This document shows, one piece after another, positions 14,293 through 23,489 of a stretch of DNA of 64,000 nt. Position 1 is the first letter of the stretch. Each line of letters opens with the position of its first letter. The DNA is from JACKNG01 sp050184115 (lineage in GTDB: Bacteria > Pseudomonadota > Gammaproteobacteria > Ga0077536): the NCBI GenBank assembly GCA_050184115.1, contig JBFXAQ010000016.1:29111-93110 (forward strand), in the 5' to 3' direction. The notes under the pieces are model-generated. The model was not told the origin of the DNA and searched no databases. It saw only the letters and a program-made list of their open reading frames with translations. The position numbers were made by a program, and so were the translations under genes.

Positions 14293-16308
14293 TCAGGTCT
14301 TCTCGATGCTGACCAGGGTCGAATGCACCGAGGTGCTCCCGCCCATGTCGGCGGCAATCGCCGCGTGCACGAAGTTGACGTTCACACCGCTCGGTTCCAG
14401 GCTCGGCCAGCGTCCCTTGTAGGCCACCGCGGTGCCAGGCAGTACGCCGTCGTCGAGCCGCGCCACCAGCGGTACGCGGCCGACGGCGTTGGTGAGCGTG
14501 ACGGCGCTGCCGTCGTGCAGACCGAGCGCCGCGGCATCGCTCGGGTTGAGATGGACCGCCGGCGGTCCGCTGCGATCCGCGGCGTGCGCGTCGTTGGCGT
14601 AGGAATCGTTCATGCGCCACTTCGACGCCGGGGTCAGCAAGCGGAACTGCCCCGGCGGTGGCTCGTCGTCGGCCCACGGTTGCGGGGTGCGCGGCAGGCC
14701 CATGGCCTCGGCCTGGGCGGACGCGAGCTCGATACGCCCGCTGAGCGTGGCGAATTGCTGGTCAGCCCATGTCTGCAACGGCTCGTCACCGAAAGTGTGG
14801 TGGCCGCGACGTTTGAGCTCGGCGAAATCGAAGCCGAGATCCATCTGCTGCATCATCGTGTCCAGCAGGGTCACGTCGTCTTCGAACAGCGCCGGCTCGG
14901 ACAGATCCATTGCGCGCGCCAGGCGGCGGAAGATCTCGGCGTTGGGCAGGGCCTCGCCGGGCGGCTCGCAGACCTTGGCCTGGGCACCCATGAGCACGTG
15001 GAAATAGCCGAAGGTGAGGTCGTCGTGTTCGAGAAAGCTCGCCGCCGGCAGGACGATGTCGGCGTGGCGTGCGGTGTCGGTCATGAAGACGTCGCAACAG
15101 ACGGTGAAGAGGTCGTCGCGATCGAGGGCGGCGCGCAGGCGGGTCTGCTCCGGCGCCGAGGCCAGCGGGTTGGTGTTCCAGCTGAAGAAGACCTTGAACT
15201 CGTCGCCGGCCAGGCGTTCGGCGAGTTCCATGTGGCTGACCTTGCTGCCACCCGCGCGGGCAATCGGCGCGCCGCCCAGCCAGTCGAGGTCGAGCCCGGC
15301 GATGACCGGTGCGAGGTTGAGATAGCTGAACCCGGCGCCGGGCTTGCCGACGTTGCCGGTCAGCGCCGGCAGCAGGCCGATCGCGCGCATGACGTTGCCG
15401 CCAGTGCGCTGTCGTTGCAGGCCCTGGCCGGCCCACAGCAGGGCGGGGCCGGCGCCGTACCAGGCCGCGGCCTGCTCGATATCGATCGCCGGCACGCCGG
15501 TCATCGCTTCGCCCCAGGCCGGCGTGGCGCGGGCGATGTCGGCTTGCAGTTCCGCGTAGCCGAGCGTGTGGGCGTCGATATAGGTGTGGTCGAAGCGGCC
15601 GTCGCGGGCCAGGCAGTGCAACAGGGCGAAGGCCAGCGCGGCGTCGGTGCCCGGACGCGGCTGCAGGTGGAGATCGGCCGCGGCCGCGCTCTCGGTCCGC
15701 ACCGGGTCGACGACTACGATCTTGCCCGGCGCCTCGCGCAGCCAGTGCTCGTGGGCATGCGGCGCCGAGTGCGAGGGATTGGCGCCCCACACCAGGATGC
15801 AGGCGGCGTCGCGCGCGGTACGCGGATCGAAGCCGACCACCGAGTTGCCGAACAGGAGCGTCCAGGCGACGTGCCCGGCGGCATTGCAGATGGTGTCCGG
15901 ATCGACTTCGGAGGCGCCGAGGTAATTGAACAGCCGATTGGGGAACAGGAAGCCGATCAGCCCGAGCGTGCCGGAGTAGTGGGTGTGCAGGATCGACGCC
16001 GCGCCGTGCTGCGCGATCGCCTGCTGCATGCGCCCGGCGACGGTTGCCAGTGCCTCGTCCCAGCCGATTGGCGTGAAGGCGTCACTGCCGCGCGCGCCGC
16101 TGCGCTTGAGTGGGGTCAGCAGGCGGGCGTCGCGGTCCTGCCAGACGCCGTTGTAGGCCAGCGCGCACTTGCTGCACAGCTTGCCGCGGGCGATCGGGTG
16201 GTCGGGGTCACCGAGTACGCGGTGACGCCCGCCCTCGCGGACCTCGACCACGATGCCGCAGGCATCGTAGCAGTCGCGCGGGCAATTGGTGCGGACGGTG
16301 GTGACCAT
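14293..16308 (-). CDS. Molybdopterin oxidoreductase, DMSO reductase superfamily
   Basis: A 671-aa Mo/W-bisMGD enzyme with the N-terminal 4Fe-4S motif CPRDCYDAC plus KLCSKC, a Molybdopterin domain (FTPIGWDEALATVAGRM; IVLPAASFLEHDD) and a C-terminal dinucleotide-binding domain (PAVHLNPSDAAALGL). No Tat signal is present, so it is cytoplasmic. The ATG at 16308 follows GGGGAGG; an in-frame ATG 102 nt upstream lacks such a site. It heads a minus-strand operon with a hydrolase, PsiE and CMD proteins. It is a different subtype from the copy at 7093, and no partner subunit is adjacent. Confidence 0.88.
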   Translation of the reverse strand: MVTTVRTNCPRDCYDACGIVVEVREGGRHRVLGDPDHPIARGKLCSKCALAYNGVWQDRDARLLTPLKRSGARGSDAFTPIGWDEALATVAGRMQQAIAQHGAASILHTHYSGTLGLIGFLFPNRLFNYLGASEVDPDTICNAAGHVAWTLLFGNSVVGFDPRTARDAACILVWGANPSHSAPHAHEHWLREAPGKIVVVDPVRTESAAAADLHLQPRPGTDAALAFALLHCLARDGRFDHTYIDAHTLGYAELQADIARATPAWGEAMTGVPAIDIEQAAAWYGAGPALLWAGQGLQRQRTGGNVMRAIGLLPALTGNVGKPGAGFSYLNLAPVIAGLDLDWLGGAPIARAGGSKVSHMELAERLAGDEFKVFFSWNTNPLASAPEQTRLRAALDRDDLFTVCCDVFMTDTARHADIVLPAASFLEHDDLTFGYFHVLMGAQAKVCEPPGEALPNAEIFRRLARAMDLSEPALFEDDVTLLDTMMQQMDLGFDFAELKRRGHHTFGDEPLQTWADQQFATLSGRIELASAQAEAMGLPRTPQPWADDEPPPGQFRLLTPASKWRMNDSYANDAHAADRSGPPAVHLNPSDAAALGLHDGSAVTLTNAVGRVPLVARLDDGVLPGTAVAYKGRWPSLEPSGVNVNFVHAAIAADMGGSTSVHSTLVSIEKT

Positions 16309-16472
16309 GGCGCCGACCTCCCCTGGACGATGCGAGCGGGCATCAAAGCACACTCGTCGCGCCGGCGGCAATGTCGCGTTGACACCTTCCGGCATTGGTG
16401 GAATAAACACGCCTGCCGCCGCGCGCGGCGACTGACAAATACAACGAACGTCAAGGGAAGGGAGCTGTAAAC

Positions 16473-16886
16473 ATGAGCCTGCTGTCGGAGTTCAAGGAAT
16501 TCGCGGTCAAGGGCAACGTCGTCGACATGGCGGTCGGCATCATCGTCGGCGCTGCGTTCGGCAAGATCGTCTCGTCGCTGGTCAACGACGTGATCATGCC
16601 GCCCGTCGGCCTGCTGCTGGGCGGGGTCAATTTCTCCGACCTCGCGGTCGTGTTGAAGGAGGCACAGGGCGAGGTGGCGGCGGTCACCATCAACTACGGC
16701 GTGTTCATCCAGACCGTGCTCGATTTCGTCATCGTCGCCTTCGCCATCTTCATGGCGATCAAAGCCATGAACGCGGTCAAGCGGGCGCGCGAGGAAGAGG
16801 TCGAGGCGCCGCCGCCGGCACCGCCCGAACCGAGCGCCGAGGAGAAGCTGCTCACCGAGATCCGCGACCTCCTCGCCAAGCGCTGA
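16473..16886 (+). CDS. mscL: Large-conductance mechanosensitive channel MscL
   Basis: A 137-aa protein matching MscL along its length. It has the N-terminal amphipathic helix MSLLSEFKEFAVKGN, TM1 (VVDMAVGIIVGAAFGKIVSSLVNDVIMPP, recognised in parts), a periplasmic loop, TM2 (FIQTVLDFVIVAFAIFM) and a C-terminal helical bundle (EEKLLTEIRDLLAKR) after a Pro-rich linker. It opens a wide pore near lytic tension and releases solutes. GGGAG precedes the ATG. It is divergent from the molybdopterin operon and convergent with the nitroreductase. Confidence 0.97.
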   Translation: MSLLSEFKEFAVKGNVVDMAVGIIVGAAFGKIVSSLVNDVIMPPVGLLLGGVNFSDLAVVLKEAQGEVAAVTINYGVFIQTVLDFVIVAFAIFMAIKAMNAVKRAREEEVEAPPPAPPEPSAEEKLLTEIRDLLAKR

Positions 16887-16896
16887 GGCCACCGAT

Positions 16897-17550
16897 TCAG
16901 GTGCGGGGGCGCGTGCCGCCCCAGCGCCCATAGTGTGTCTTGTGCTCGATCGGTTCGCGCTGCACCGGTCCGAACCGCCCTTGCGGCCACCCGATCGGGA
17001 TGACTGCGACCACGCCGTAGTCCAGCGGGATGCCGAAGTGGTCGTGGAGGTCGTCCTCGAACATCTGGTGCATGGTGGTGAGGCTGGCGCCGAGGCCGAG
17101 CCCGCGCGCCGCCAGCAGGATGTTCTGCACGCAGGGGTAGACCGAGCCGTAGGACGGCGGCGCGCGACCGACGCGAGCCTCGGGCGGCACCGCGAACGGC
17201 CAGTCACGCCGGCCGAGCACGAGCAGGATGACCGGTGCCTCGTGCATGTGTTCGGCGAGGTGACGGGCGGCGTTGACGGTGCGGCCCTGCACGGTGCTGC
17301 TGTCGTCGGCCAGCAGCGCGGCACCGAAACGTTCCTTGATCCAGTAGTCGTAGCGCTCCCCGAAGTAGGCCTTGTCGTCGGCGGCGCTGAGGACGAGGAA
17401 AGCCCACGGCTGGCTGTTCTGCCCACTGGGTGCGCGGATGCCGGCATCGAGCACGCGCTCGACGAGGTCGAGCGGGACCGGGTCCGGTTTCAGGCGCCGC
17501 ATCGCGCGCAGGCTGTACATCGTTTCGAACAGGCCGGGTTCATCGTGCAT
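16897..17550 (-). CDS. Nitroreductase-family flavoprotein
   Basis: A 217-aa FMN-dependent oxidoreductase of the nitroreductase superfamily: MYSLRAMRRLKPDPVP, RAPSGQNSQPWAFLVL (FMN-phosphate loop), and GLGLGASLTTM near the C-terminal third. Members reduce nitroaromatics, quinones or enones, or dehalogenate, using NAD(P)H. GAGGTG lies before the ATG at 17550; the frame is open farther upstream but only across the promoter region. It is divergent from the epoxide hydrolase gene at 17661, and the shared intergenic DNA contains the palindrome AGTATACT (17585-17592), which could act as a -10 in both directions. Confidence 0.87.
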   Translation of the reverse strand: MHDEPGLFETMYSLRAMRRLKPDPVPLDLVERVLDAGIRAPSGQNSQPWAFLVLSAADDKAYFGERYDYWIKERFGAALLADDSSTVQGRTVNAARHLAEHMHEAPVILLVLGRRDWPFAVPPEARVGRAPPSYGSVYPCVQNILLAARGLGLGASLTTMHQMFEDDLHDHFGIPLDYGVVAVIPIGWPQGRFGPVQREPIEHKTHYGRWGGTRPRT

Positions 17551-17660
17551 GCTGCACCTCGCGCTGGGATGGTCGGGGCGCCCGAGTATACTGGCGCGCC
17601 ATCGCCTGCGCGGGTGGTGATCCCCACGGCGCGCGTCGCAGGTCAGCCCGGAGCCGTACC

Positions 17661-18812
17661 ATGCACGTCGAGCCATTCCGCATCAACGTCGCCCAACGTA
17701 CCCTCGACGACCTGCGCGAGCGCCTCGCGCGGGCGCGTTTCCCGAGCGTGGTGCGCGGCGCCGGCTGGGCCTATGGCAGCGACCTCGCGACGATGCGCGA
17801 TCTCGTCGACTACTGGCTCGACGGTTACGACTGGCGCGCCCAGGAAGCCATGCTCAACGAGCGGATGCCGCAGTTCCTCGGCGACGTCGATGGCCGCCTG
17901 ATCCATTTCGTCCACGCGCGCGCGGAGGACCCTGCCGCGCTGACGCTCGTCATGACCCACGGCTGGCCCGGGTCGTTCGTCGAGTTCTACAAGGTCATCG
18001 AGCCGCTGACCCATCCCGAGCGGCACGGTGGCAATGCCGTCGATGCCTTCCACGTGCTGTGTCCCTCGATGACGGGTTACGGCTGGTCCGACCCCTGGCT
18101 GGAACCGGGTTGCGACGTGCGCCTGGTGGCCGAACGCCAGGTCAAGCTACTCGACGGGCTCGGCATCGAACGTTACGGCGTGCAGGGCGGCGACTGGGGC
18201 GGCATCGTCAGTCCTTACATGGCCATGCTGGCACCGGACAAGGTGATCGGATTGCATCTCAACATGTGCTCGACGCCTTCCACCGACGACCCGGAGGAGG
18301 CACGCGTGCAAGGTGTCATGCCAGGACGGACCTGCATCAGCCGCGAGTACTATCGCGAGCAGAAGGGCTACGCGGTGATCCAGAGCCTCATGCCGGACCA
18401 ACTGGCCTACGCGCTGAACGATTCACCGCTCGGTCTCGCGGCCTGGGTGGTGCAGTGCTTCTACCTGTGGGGCGATCTCGCCGACGGTGACCTCGGTTCG
18501 CGCTTCAGTCGTGACGAACTGCTCACCAACATCATGGTCTACTGGGTCACCGAATCGATGCCGGCGGCCATCCGGCTCTATCGCGAATCCCTGCGTGCCG
18601 GCACATTCGGTCCGCCGCAGGGCTACGTGGCGACGCCGACCGCGGTCGCCCTGTTCAAGGACATCCCGCGGCCGAAGCGGGCCTGGGCCGAGCAGGTCTA
18701 CGACGTCCGCCGTTGGACGGAGATGCCGAGCGGCGGTCATTTCGCCGCGCTGGAGGAGCCGGTGCGACTGGTCGAGGACATCCGCGCGTTCTTCGCCGGG
18801 CTGCGACGGTGA
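17661..18812 (+). CDS. Epoxide hydrolase with EHN N-terminal domain
   Basis: A 383-aa microsomal-type epoxide hydrolase. The EHN domain (residues 4-110, FRINVAQRTLDDLRERLARARFP) is followed by the alpha/beta fold with THGWPGSFVEFYK, the Asp nucleophile in GGDWGG (about residue 177), the acid near the cap end and His in MPSGGHFAALEEP. Two Tyr from the cap normally polarise the epoxide; candidates are in CISREYYREQKGY. It converts epoxides to diols, consistent with oxygenase-based catabolism elsewhere in the window. Single gene; ATG at 17661 without a strong ribosome site. Confidence 0.92.
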   Translation: MHVEPFRINVAQRTLDDLRERLARARFPSVVRGAGWAYGSDLATMRDLVDYWLDGYDWRAQEAMLNERMPQFLGDVDGRLIHFVHARAEDPAALTLVMTHGWPGSFVEFYKVIEPLTHPERHGGNAVDAFHVLCPSMTGYGWSDPWLEPGCDVRLVAERQVKLLDGLGIERYGVQGGDWGGIVSPYMAMLAPDKVIGLHLNMCSTPSTDDPEEARVQGVMPGRTCISREYYREQKGYAVIQSLMPDQLAYALNDSPLGLAAWVVQCFYLWGDLADGDLGSRFSRDELLTNIMVYWVTESMPAAIRLYRESLRAGTFGPPQGYVATPTAVALFKDIPRPKRAWAEQVYDVRRWTEMPSGGHFAALEEPVRLVEDIRAFFAGLRR

Positions 18813-18894
18813 GCGGTACGCAAGGCCGCGGCAGACAGCGCGAACGGTACTCGGGTGCACGGTGCGCAGTGAGGTGACAGGTATCATCGACAGC

Positions 18895-19299
18895 ATGAAC
18901 AGTCGCGGCGGATTACGCGTCTCCCGGCGCCGGCGGCGTCGCGGCGCCGCGTGGCTGACCGTGGCCCTGCTGCTGAGCACCCTGTGCTGGCATTGCCCGC
19001 TGGTCGCCGCTACTCCCGCGGCGGGTGCGATCGGCCATGTCACGCACTGCGGCGACGAGGCCGGTGCACCGATCGCCAACACGGTGCCCTGTGAACACTG
19101 TGACGGCGGTGACATCGTGTTGCCGCCGGGCGCTTCGCCGGCGGCCGTCGCGGCCGCCATGGCGGCGACCGCGCTGCCGGTCGAACCCGCTCCGAGCTGG
19201 CTTGCAGTGGACCGGCCCGCGCCCTGCGGACGCGCACCTCCGCTACCTCCTGCCGCCCTCACGACCCCACTGGCACGGGCGGAACGACTCCTAGTTTGA
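18895..19299 (+). CDS. Small exported Cys/His protein at the head of the copper operon
   Basis: A 134-aa protein with a basic N-terminus and a hydrophobic signal (LTVALLLSTLCWHCPLVAA). The mature part has clustered Cys and His (HVTHCGDEAG and PCEHCDGGD), which could bind copper, then an Ala/Pro-rich tail. It lies 72 nt before the copA-like gene on the same strand. CopL-type and DUF2946-type small proteins occupy the same place ahead of copAB in other proteobacteria, so a copper-responsive or copper-binding role is inferred from position and composition, not from clear sequence identity. Confidence 0.6.
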   Translation: MNSRGGLRVSRRRRRRGAAWLTVALLLSTLCWHCPLVAATPAAGAIGHVTHCGDEAGAPIANTVPCEHCDGGDIVLPPGASPAAVAAAMAATALPVEPAPSWLAVDRPAPCGRAPPLPPAALTTPLARAERLLV

Positions 19300-19371
19300 G
19301 CATCGGGCAGTGCGCTGCCGGCCTGCCGCCCCGGCGGCATGGTGTCCCGATGTTCGAACAGGAGCTTTCCC

Positions 19372-21102
19372 ATGTTTCATCCCCACAGCCCGTCGCGCCG
19401 GGCCTTCCTGCGCCGCTGTCTCGCCGGCGCCGCCGTCGGCGGCCTGCAACTCGGCGCTGGCGAGGTTCTTGCCGCGCCCGGCTACCGGCCGACTGCCGGC
19501 ACGCCGGACGCGCGCCGGCGTGTTGCGCTGAACATCGCGCGGGCGCCGCTCACCATTGACGGGCGCACCGTCGAAACCACCCTCATCGATGGCAGCCTGC
19601 CCGGTCCTCTGCTGCGGTTCCGCGAGGGCGACGAGGTCGAGATCGCGGTGACCAATCACCTCGACGAGGACACCTCGCTGCACTGGCACGGCATCCTGCT
19701 GCCGACCGGTATGGACGGTGTGCCCGGATTCAGCTTTCCCGGCATCGCGCCTGGTGAAACCTTCGTCTACCGCTATCGCCTGCGCCAGTACGGCACCTAC
19801 TGGTACCACAGCCATTCCGGGTTCCAGGAACAGACCGGCGTCTACGGCCCGCTGGTGATCGACGCCGCCGGGCAGGCGCCCGTGGCGTGGGATCGCGAGC
19901 ACGTCCTGCTGCTGTCGGACTGGACCTTCGACGACCCGGCCGACGTTCTTCTGCGGCTCAAGCAACAGGCGCACTACTACAACTGGGGCCGGCCGACCTT
20001 GGCGGGCTTGTTCGCCGCCGAGGAACCCGGGGCGGAGCTCCAACAGCGCACGATGTGGGCGGGGATGCGCATGGATGCCTCGGATCTCGCGGATGTCTCC
20101 GCCGCCACCTATCGCTACCTGCTGAACGGGCACACGCCGGCGATGGGCTGGCGCGGAGCCTTCACGCCCGGAGAGCGCGTGCTGCTCAGGCTGATCAACG
20201 GCTCGGCCATGTCCATCCTCGACTTCCGCATACCGGGCCTCGTCCTGACCGTCGTCGCGGCCGACGGACAGCCCGTCGTGCCGGTGGCGACGGACGAGAT
20301 TCGCATCGGTGTCGCCGAGACCTACGACGTCATCGTCGAACCGCGCGAGGCCGGAGCCTACGCCCTGTTCGCCGAGAGTCTCGATCGCAGCGGCTTCGCC
20401 CTCGGCACGCTGGCGACAGGTCCCGCCGAACTCGCTGCGCCACCGGCGCGCCGCCCGCGCGTACGGCGTGACATGCGTGACATGAGCATGCCGGGCCATG
20501 ACCACGACGCACATCCGACGCAGTCGGCAGGCACGGCGGGCGAGCACGCCGGTCACCACCAGCACCACGCCGCGTCACCAGCCTGGACCCATGGGCCGGA
20601 TCACCATGGCGCCGGCAATTCGATGATTGCCTACGCCGCGACCAACCGCCTCGCCGAACCCGGTATCGGGCTCGACGATGCGCCGCACCGCGTACTGCGC
20701 TACAGCGAGTTGCAGGCGCCCGCAACCTGGCCCGACCAGCGTCCGCCGGGGCGGACAATCGAACTGCACCTGACCGGCAACATGGAACGCTACATGTGGT
20801 CCTTCGACGGTGTTGCGTTCAGCGAGGTCGATGGACCGATCGAACTCGCCCACGGTGAGCGGGTGCGGCTCGTGCTGGTCAACGACACGATGATGGAACA
20901 CCCCATCCACCTGCACGGCCTGTGGATGGAGCTCGAGAACGGTCACGGCGCGCTGAACCCGCGCAAGCACACCATCCTGGTCAAGCCGAACGAGCGCCTC
21001 GGCGTACTCGTGAGCGCGACCGAGCCCGGCCTGTGGGCCTTCCATTGTCATCTGCTCTACCACATGGAGATGGGCATGTTTCGCGCGGTGCGCGTAGCAT
21101 GA
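19372..21102 (+). CDS. copA: Multicopper oxidase CopA, copper resistance
   Basis: A 576-aa periplasmic multicopper oxidase with a twin-arginine signal (SRRAFLRRCLAGAAVGG). The copper sites are all visible: SLHWHGI and WYHSHSG in domain 1, HPIHLHG and HCHLLYHMEMGM in domain 3, the last giving the type 1 Cys and Met ligands. A His/Met-rich insert at about 365-415 (MRDMSMPGHDHD, GEHAGHHQHH) is typical of CopA/PcoA and binds extra copper. It oxidises Cu(I) in the periplasm. AGGAG precedes the ATG at 19372. The stop overlaps the copB start (ATGA), so the pair is coupled. Confidence 0.95.
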   Translation: MFHPHSPSRRAFLRRCLAGAAVGGLQLGAGEVLAAPGYRPTAGTPDARRRVALNIARAPLTIDGRTVETTLIDGSLPGPLLRFREGDEVEIAVTNHLDEDTSLHWHGILLPTGMDGVPGFSFPGIAPGETFVYRYRLRQYGTYWYHSHSGFQEQTGVYGPLVIDAAGQAPVAWDREHVLLLSDWTFDDPADVLLRLKQQAHYYNWGRPTLAGLFAAEEPGAELQQRTMWAGMRMDASDLADVSAATYRYLLNGHTPAMGWRGAFTPGERVLLRLINGSAMSILDFRIPGLVLTVVAADGQPVVPVATDEIRIGVAETYDVIVEPREAGAYALFAESLDRSGFALGTLATGPAELAAPPARRPRVRRDMRDMSMPGHDHDAHPTQSAGTAGEHAGHHQHHAASPAWTHGPDHHGAGNSMIAYAATNRLAEPGIGLDDAPHRVLRYSELQAPATWPDQRPPGRTIELHLTGNMERYMWSFDGVAFSEVDGPIELAHGERVRLVLVNDTMMEHPIHLHGLWMELENGHGALNPRKHTILVKPNERLGVLVSATEPGLWAFHCHLLYHMEMGMFRAVRVA

Positions 21103-21857
21103 GCGCGCTCACCACAATGCACCGAGTGGCGTGCGCACTCGTGCCGGGCCTGTTCGCCGTCGCACTGGGCGCAGCCGCGATGGAAACCCCGTACCCCATG
21201 CATCAACACGGTCACGGCCTGTGGCACCTGGCCCAGATGGATCAGCTCGAGTACCGCGCCGGGGACGGCACGGAGGCGCTGCGCTGGGACGGCTTCGGCT
21301 GGATCGGCGGCGACTGGAACCGGCTGTGGATACGCAGCGAGGGCGAACACGCGGTGGGGCAGGGGGCGACGGACGCCGAATTGCATATTCTCGGCAGCCG
21401 CCTGGTCGCGCCGTTCTGGGAGGCCCAGGCCGGCGTGCGCCTGCAGGGCGAGACCGGCGACGGTGCCGACCACGGTCTCGTCCATGGCGTACTCGCGCTC
21501 CAGGGCCTCGCACCTTACCGCTTCGAGACAACGGCGGCGCTGTTCCTGAGTACCGAAGGCGATCTCAGTCTGCGCCTGGCGAGCGAGCGCGAATGGCTGG
21601 TGACGCAGCGTCTCGCCCTCGAAGCGCGGTTCGAGGTCGAGGCCGCGGCGAGCCGACTCGAAGCACTGGACACGCCGTCCGGGCTCAACCGGTTCGAACT
21701 CGGACTGCGCTTGCGCTACTACGTCGAACGCGAGTTCGCGCCCTATCTCGGCGTGCACTTCGAACGGCGTCTCGGCAACACCGCCGACAGCGCGCGCGCC
21801 GCCGGTGCGGGTGCCGGCGACCTGCAGATCGTCGGCGGCGTGTCGTTCTGCTTCTGA
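21099..21857 (+). CDS. copB: Copper resistance outer-membrane protein CopB
   Basis: A 252-aa protein with a signal peptide and a short His/Met segment (MHQHGHGLWH) followed by the CopB domain: LRWDGFGWIGGDWNRLWIRSEGE, then amphipathic beta strands ending in an aromatic residue (GGVSFCF), as in outer-membrane barrels. PcoB/CopB works with the CopA oxidase in copper tolerance. The N-terminal metal-binding stretch is shorter than in Pseudomonas CopB. The ATG lies inside the copA stop. No copRS or cusRS regulator gene follows; the next gene is convergent. Confidence 0.93.
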   Translation: MSALTTMHRVACALVPGLFAVALGAAAMETPYPMHQHGHGLWHLAQMDQLEYRAGDGTEALRWDGFGWIGGDWNRLWIRSEGEHAVGQGATDAELHILGSRLVAPFWEAQAGVRLQGETGDGADHGLVHGVLALQGLAPYRFETTAALFLSTEGDLSLRLASEREWLVTQRLALEARFEVEAAASRLEALDTPSGLNRFELGLRLRYYVEREFAPYLGVHFERRLGNTADSARAAGAGAGDLQIVGGVSFCF

Positions 21858-21875
21858 GCGCGCGCGTCGGCGCGG

Positions 21876-23012
21876 TCAGGCGAGCGCCGTCGTGATGGCG
21901 TGATGGTAGAAGCTCAGTGCCGGCTCGTTGGTGCCGAAAGTGATGTACGACTGGGCGCCGGCATGGAAGCCGTTCTGGATGCCCTCGCCGACCGGGAAGT
22001 CCTCGTCCTCGACCACGTGCACGACCAGATCGAGATTCTTGTCCCAGTGACGCTGCGCGCTCTCACTGGTCGCGGGTTCCGGGGTGTAGAGCGACAGTTG
22101 CACGACCGATTCGTCAGGCGTCGGGCCCTGGAATACCTGCCACAGCTCGATGTGATCGAGCTGCCACACCAGCACGGTGTTGGGGAACAGCACGTAGATG
22201 GCGACCATGTGCGGCAGCAGGTTCCAGTCGCTTGCCGGCGCACTGCGCAGCGCCTCGATGGTCCGTCGCGCCGACACCAGGCGGAAATGCGGGCCCCAGT
22301 GGTCGAAGGTCGTCAGGTTGTCGTAGAAGATGCTGCAGATCGAGTTCTTGTGCAGCACGCAGAAGTGGTAGGACTCGAGGAAGGTGTCGACCAGCAGCTT
22401 CCAGTTCATGCGCCGACGCAGGACGCAGGTACGGTAGTGGTGGAAACCTGCCAGGCCGTAACCGGCGAGTTCGCCTGACAACCCGGCGAGATGGTGTTCG
22501 ATGTCGCAATCGCCGTCGACACGCGGCGCGACCCAGAGCAGACCGTCGCGTTCGACCGTCGGCAGGGCGGTAAGTCCGTGCGTCGAGCGCGGCGCCTGGG
22601 TGAAAGCCTGATCCTGTGGGCGCGCGACGAGGCGACCGTCGAGCCCGAAGGTCCAGGCATGGTAGGGACAGACGAACTGTCGGCCACGACCACAGCCCTC
22701 GGCAACCCGCGCACCACGGTGTCGGCAGACGTTGAGAAAGGCGTGGAACGCGCCGTCGTCGCTACGGGTGAGCAGCAGTGGCAGACCGCTCAGATCGTGC
22801 ACCGCGTACGTGCCCGGCGCCGGCAGCAGGCCGCTCAGGCCGACGCATAGCGGGCGATCGCGAAACAGGCGCTGTCGCTCCCGCGCGGCGGTCTCGGTAC
22901 TGACGTATTCGTCGATGGCCTGCAGGTAGATGTCGTCGCAGGTGGCCGTGCGCTGTTCGGCGATGTACTCGAACAGGCGCTCGGCGAGGGCGACTTGTTC
23001 ACTGTGCAGCAT
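21876..23012 (-). CDS. Rieske non-haem iron oxygenase, large subunit
   Basis: A 378-aa ring-hydroxylating-type oxygenase alpha subunit. The Rieske cluster ligands are CRHRG (C96, H98) and CPYHAW (C115, H118). The catalytic domain has NWKLLVDTFLESYHFCVLH, giving bridging Asp209 and iron ligands His216 and His221, and a downstream acidic ligand in the VVEDEDFPVGEG region. No beta subunit, ferredoxin or reductase is adjacent, so electrons must come from elsewhere. It resembles the Rieske protein at 61592. Substrate unknown; aromatic or betaine-like compounds are typical of the family. Confidence 0.9.
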   Translation of the reverse strand: MLHSEQVALAERLFEYIAEQRTATCDDIYLQAIDEYVSTETAARERQRLFRDRPLCVGLSGLLPAPGTYAVHDLSGLPLLLTRSDDGAFHAFLNVCRHRGARVAEGCGRGRQFVCPYHAWTFGLDGRLVARPQDQAFTQAPRSTHGLTALPTVERDGLLWVAPRVDGDCDIEHHLAGLSGELAGYGLAGFHHYRTCVLRRRMNWKLLVDTFLESYHFCVLHKNSICSIFYDNLTTFDHWGPHFRLVSARRTIEALRSAPASDWNLLPHMVAIYVLFPNTVLVWQLDHIELWQVFQGPTPDESVVQLSLYTPEPATSESAQRHWDKNLDLVVHVVEDEDFPVGEGIQNGFHAGAQSYITFGTNEPALSFYHHAITTALA

Positions 23013-23060
23013 GCGCGATCCCCGGGGACGACAGGTGCGGCAGTATAGCCGAGCGCCGCA

Positions 23061-23489
23061 TCACCAGCCGCGCAACCACTCGGCACGCTGGCGGCGCAAT
23101 GAATGCACGGCGTAACCGAGCATGGGGAGGGCGAGGGGCAGCAGCCAGTACCACCATGTGCGCCCGGCGGTGTCGTACATCAACGAGAGCATGGCGAGCA
23201 CGGCGAAGAAGACGAGATAGACGAGCGCCGTGGCGAGGTGCGCGGCCCAGCGTCGACGGCGCAGCAGGCCGAGGCCGCCGAGCGCGATGGTGGTAAACAT
23301 CACGGTGTCGAAGAGCAACGGACCGCGCCCCGGGTACTCGCCGCGGTGGAGCAGGGTTGCACCCAATCCCAACAATCCGACCAGAGTGAAGATGGCCGTC
23401 AGTGCGATGCGCACGGCGAGATCGCGGTGGTGGGTGGACGGCGCTGGCGCGGATCCGATGGACTGGGGTGACAGGCGGCGGCCGCGCAT
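23061..23489 (-). CDS. Hypothetical four-helix membrane protein
   Basis: A predicted 142-aa protein with hydrophobic segments at about 26-46, 60-78, 84-104 and 112-130 and many Arg residues in the loops. No family recognised. The only upstream ATG (23489) falls in the T-run of the terminator at 23488-23517, so either the message is nearly leaderless or translation begins lower down, for example at the GTG before RIALTAIF. It ends 48 nt before the Rieske oxygenase start on the same strand, so they may be cotranscribed. Confidence 0.55.
   Translation of the reverse strand: MRGRRLSPQSIGSAPAPSTHHRDLAVRIALTAIFTLVGLLGLGATLLHRGEYPGRGPLLFDTVMFTTIALGGLGLLRRRRWAAHLATALVYLVFFAVLAMLSLMYDTAGRTWWYWLLPLALPMLGYAVHSLRRQRAEWLRGW

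Noticed and set aside
14323..16470. A 715-codon plus-strand frame opposite the second molybdopterin oxidoreductase
   Set aside because: Antisense to a well-supported enzyme gene; no family resemblance.
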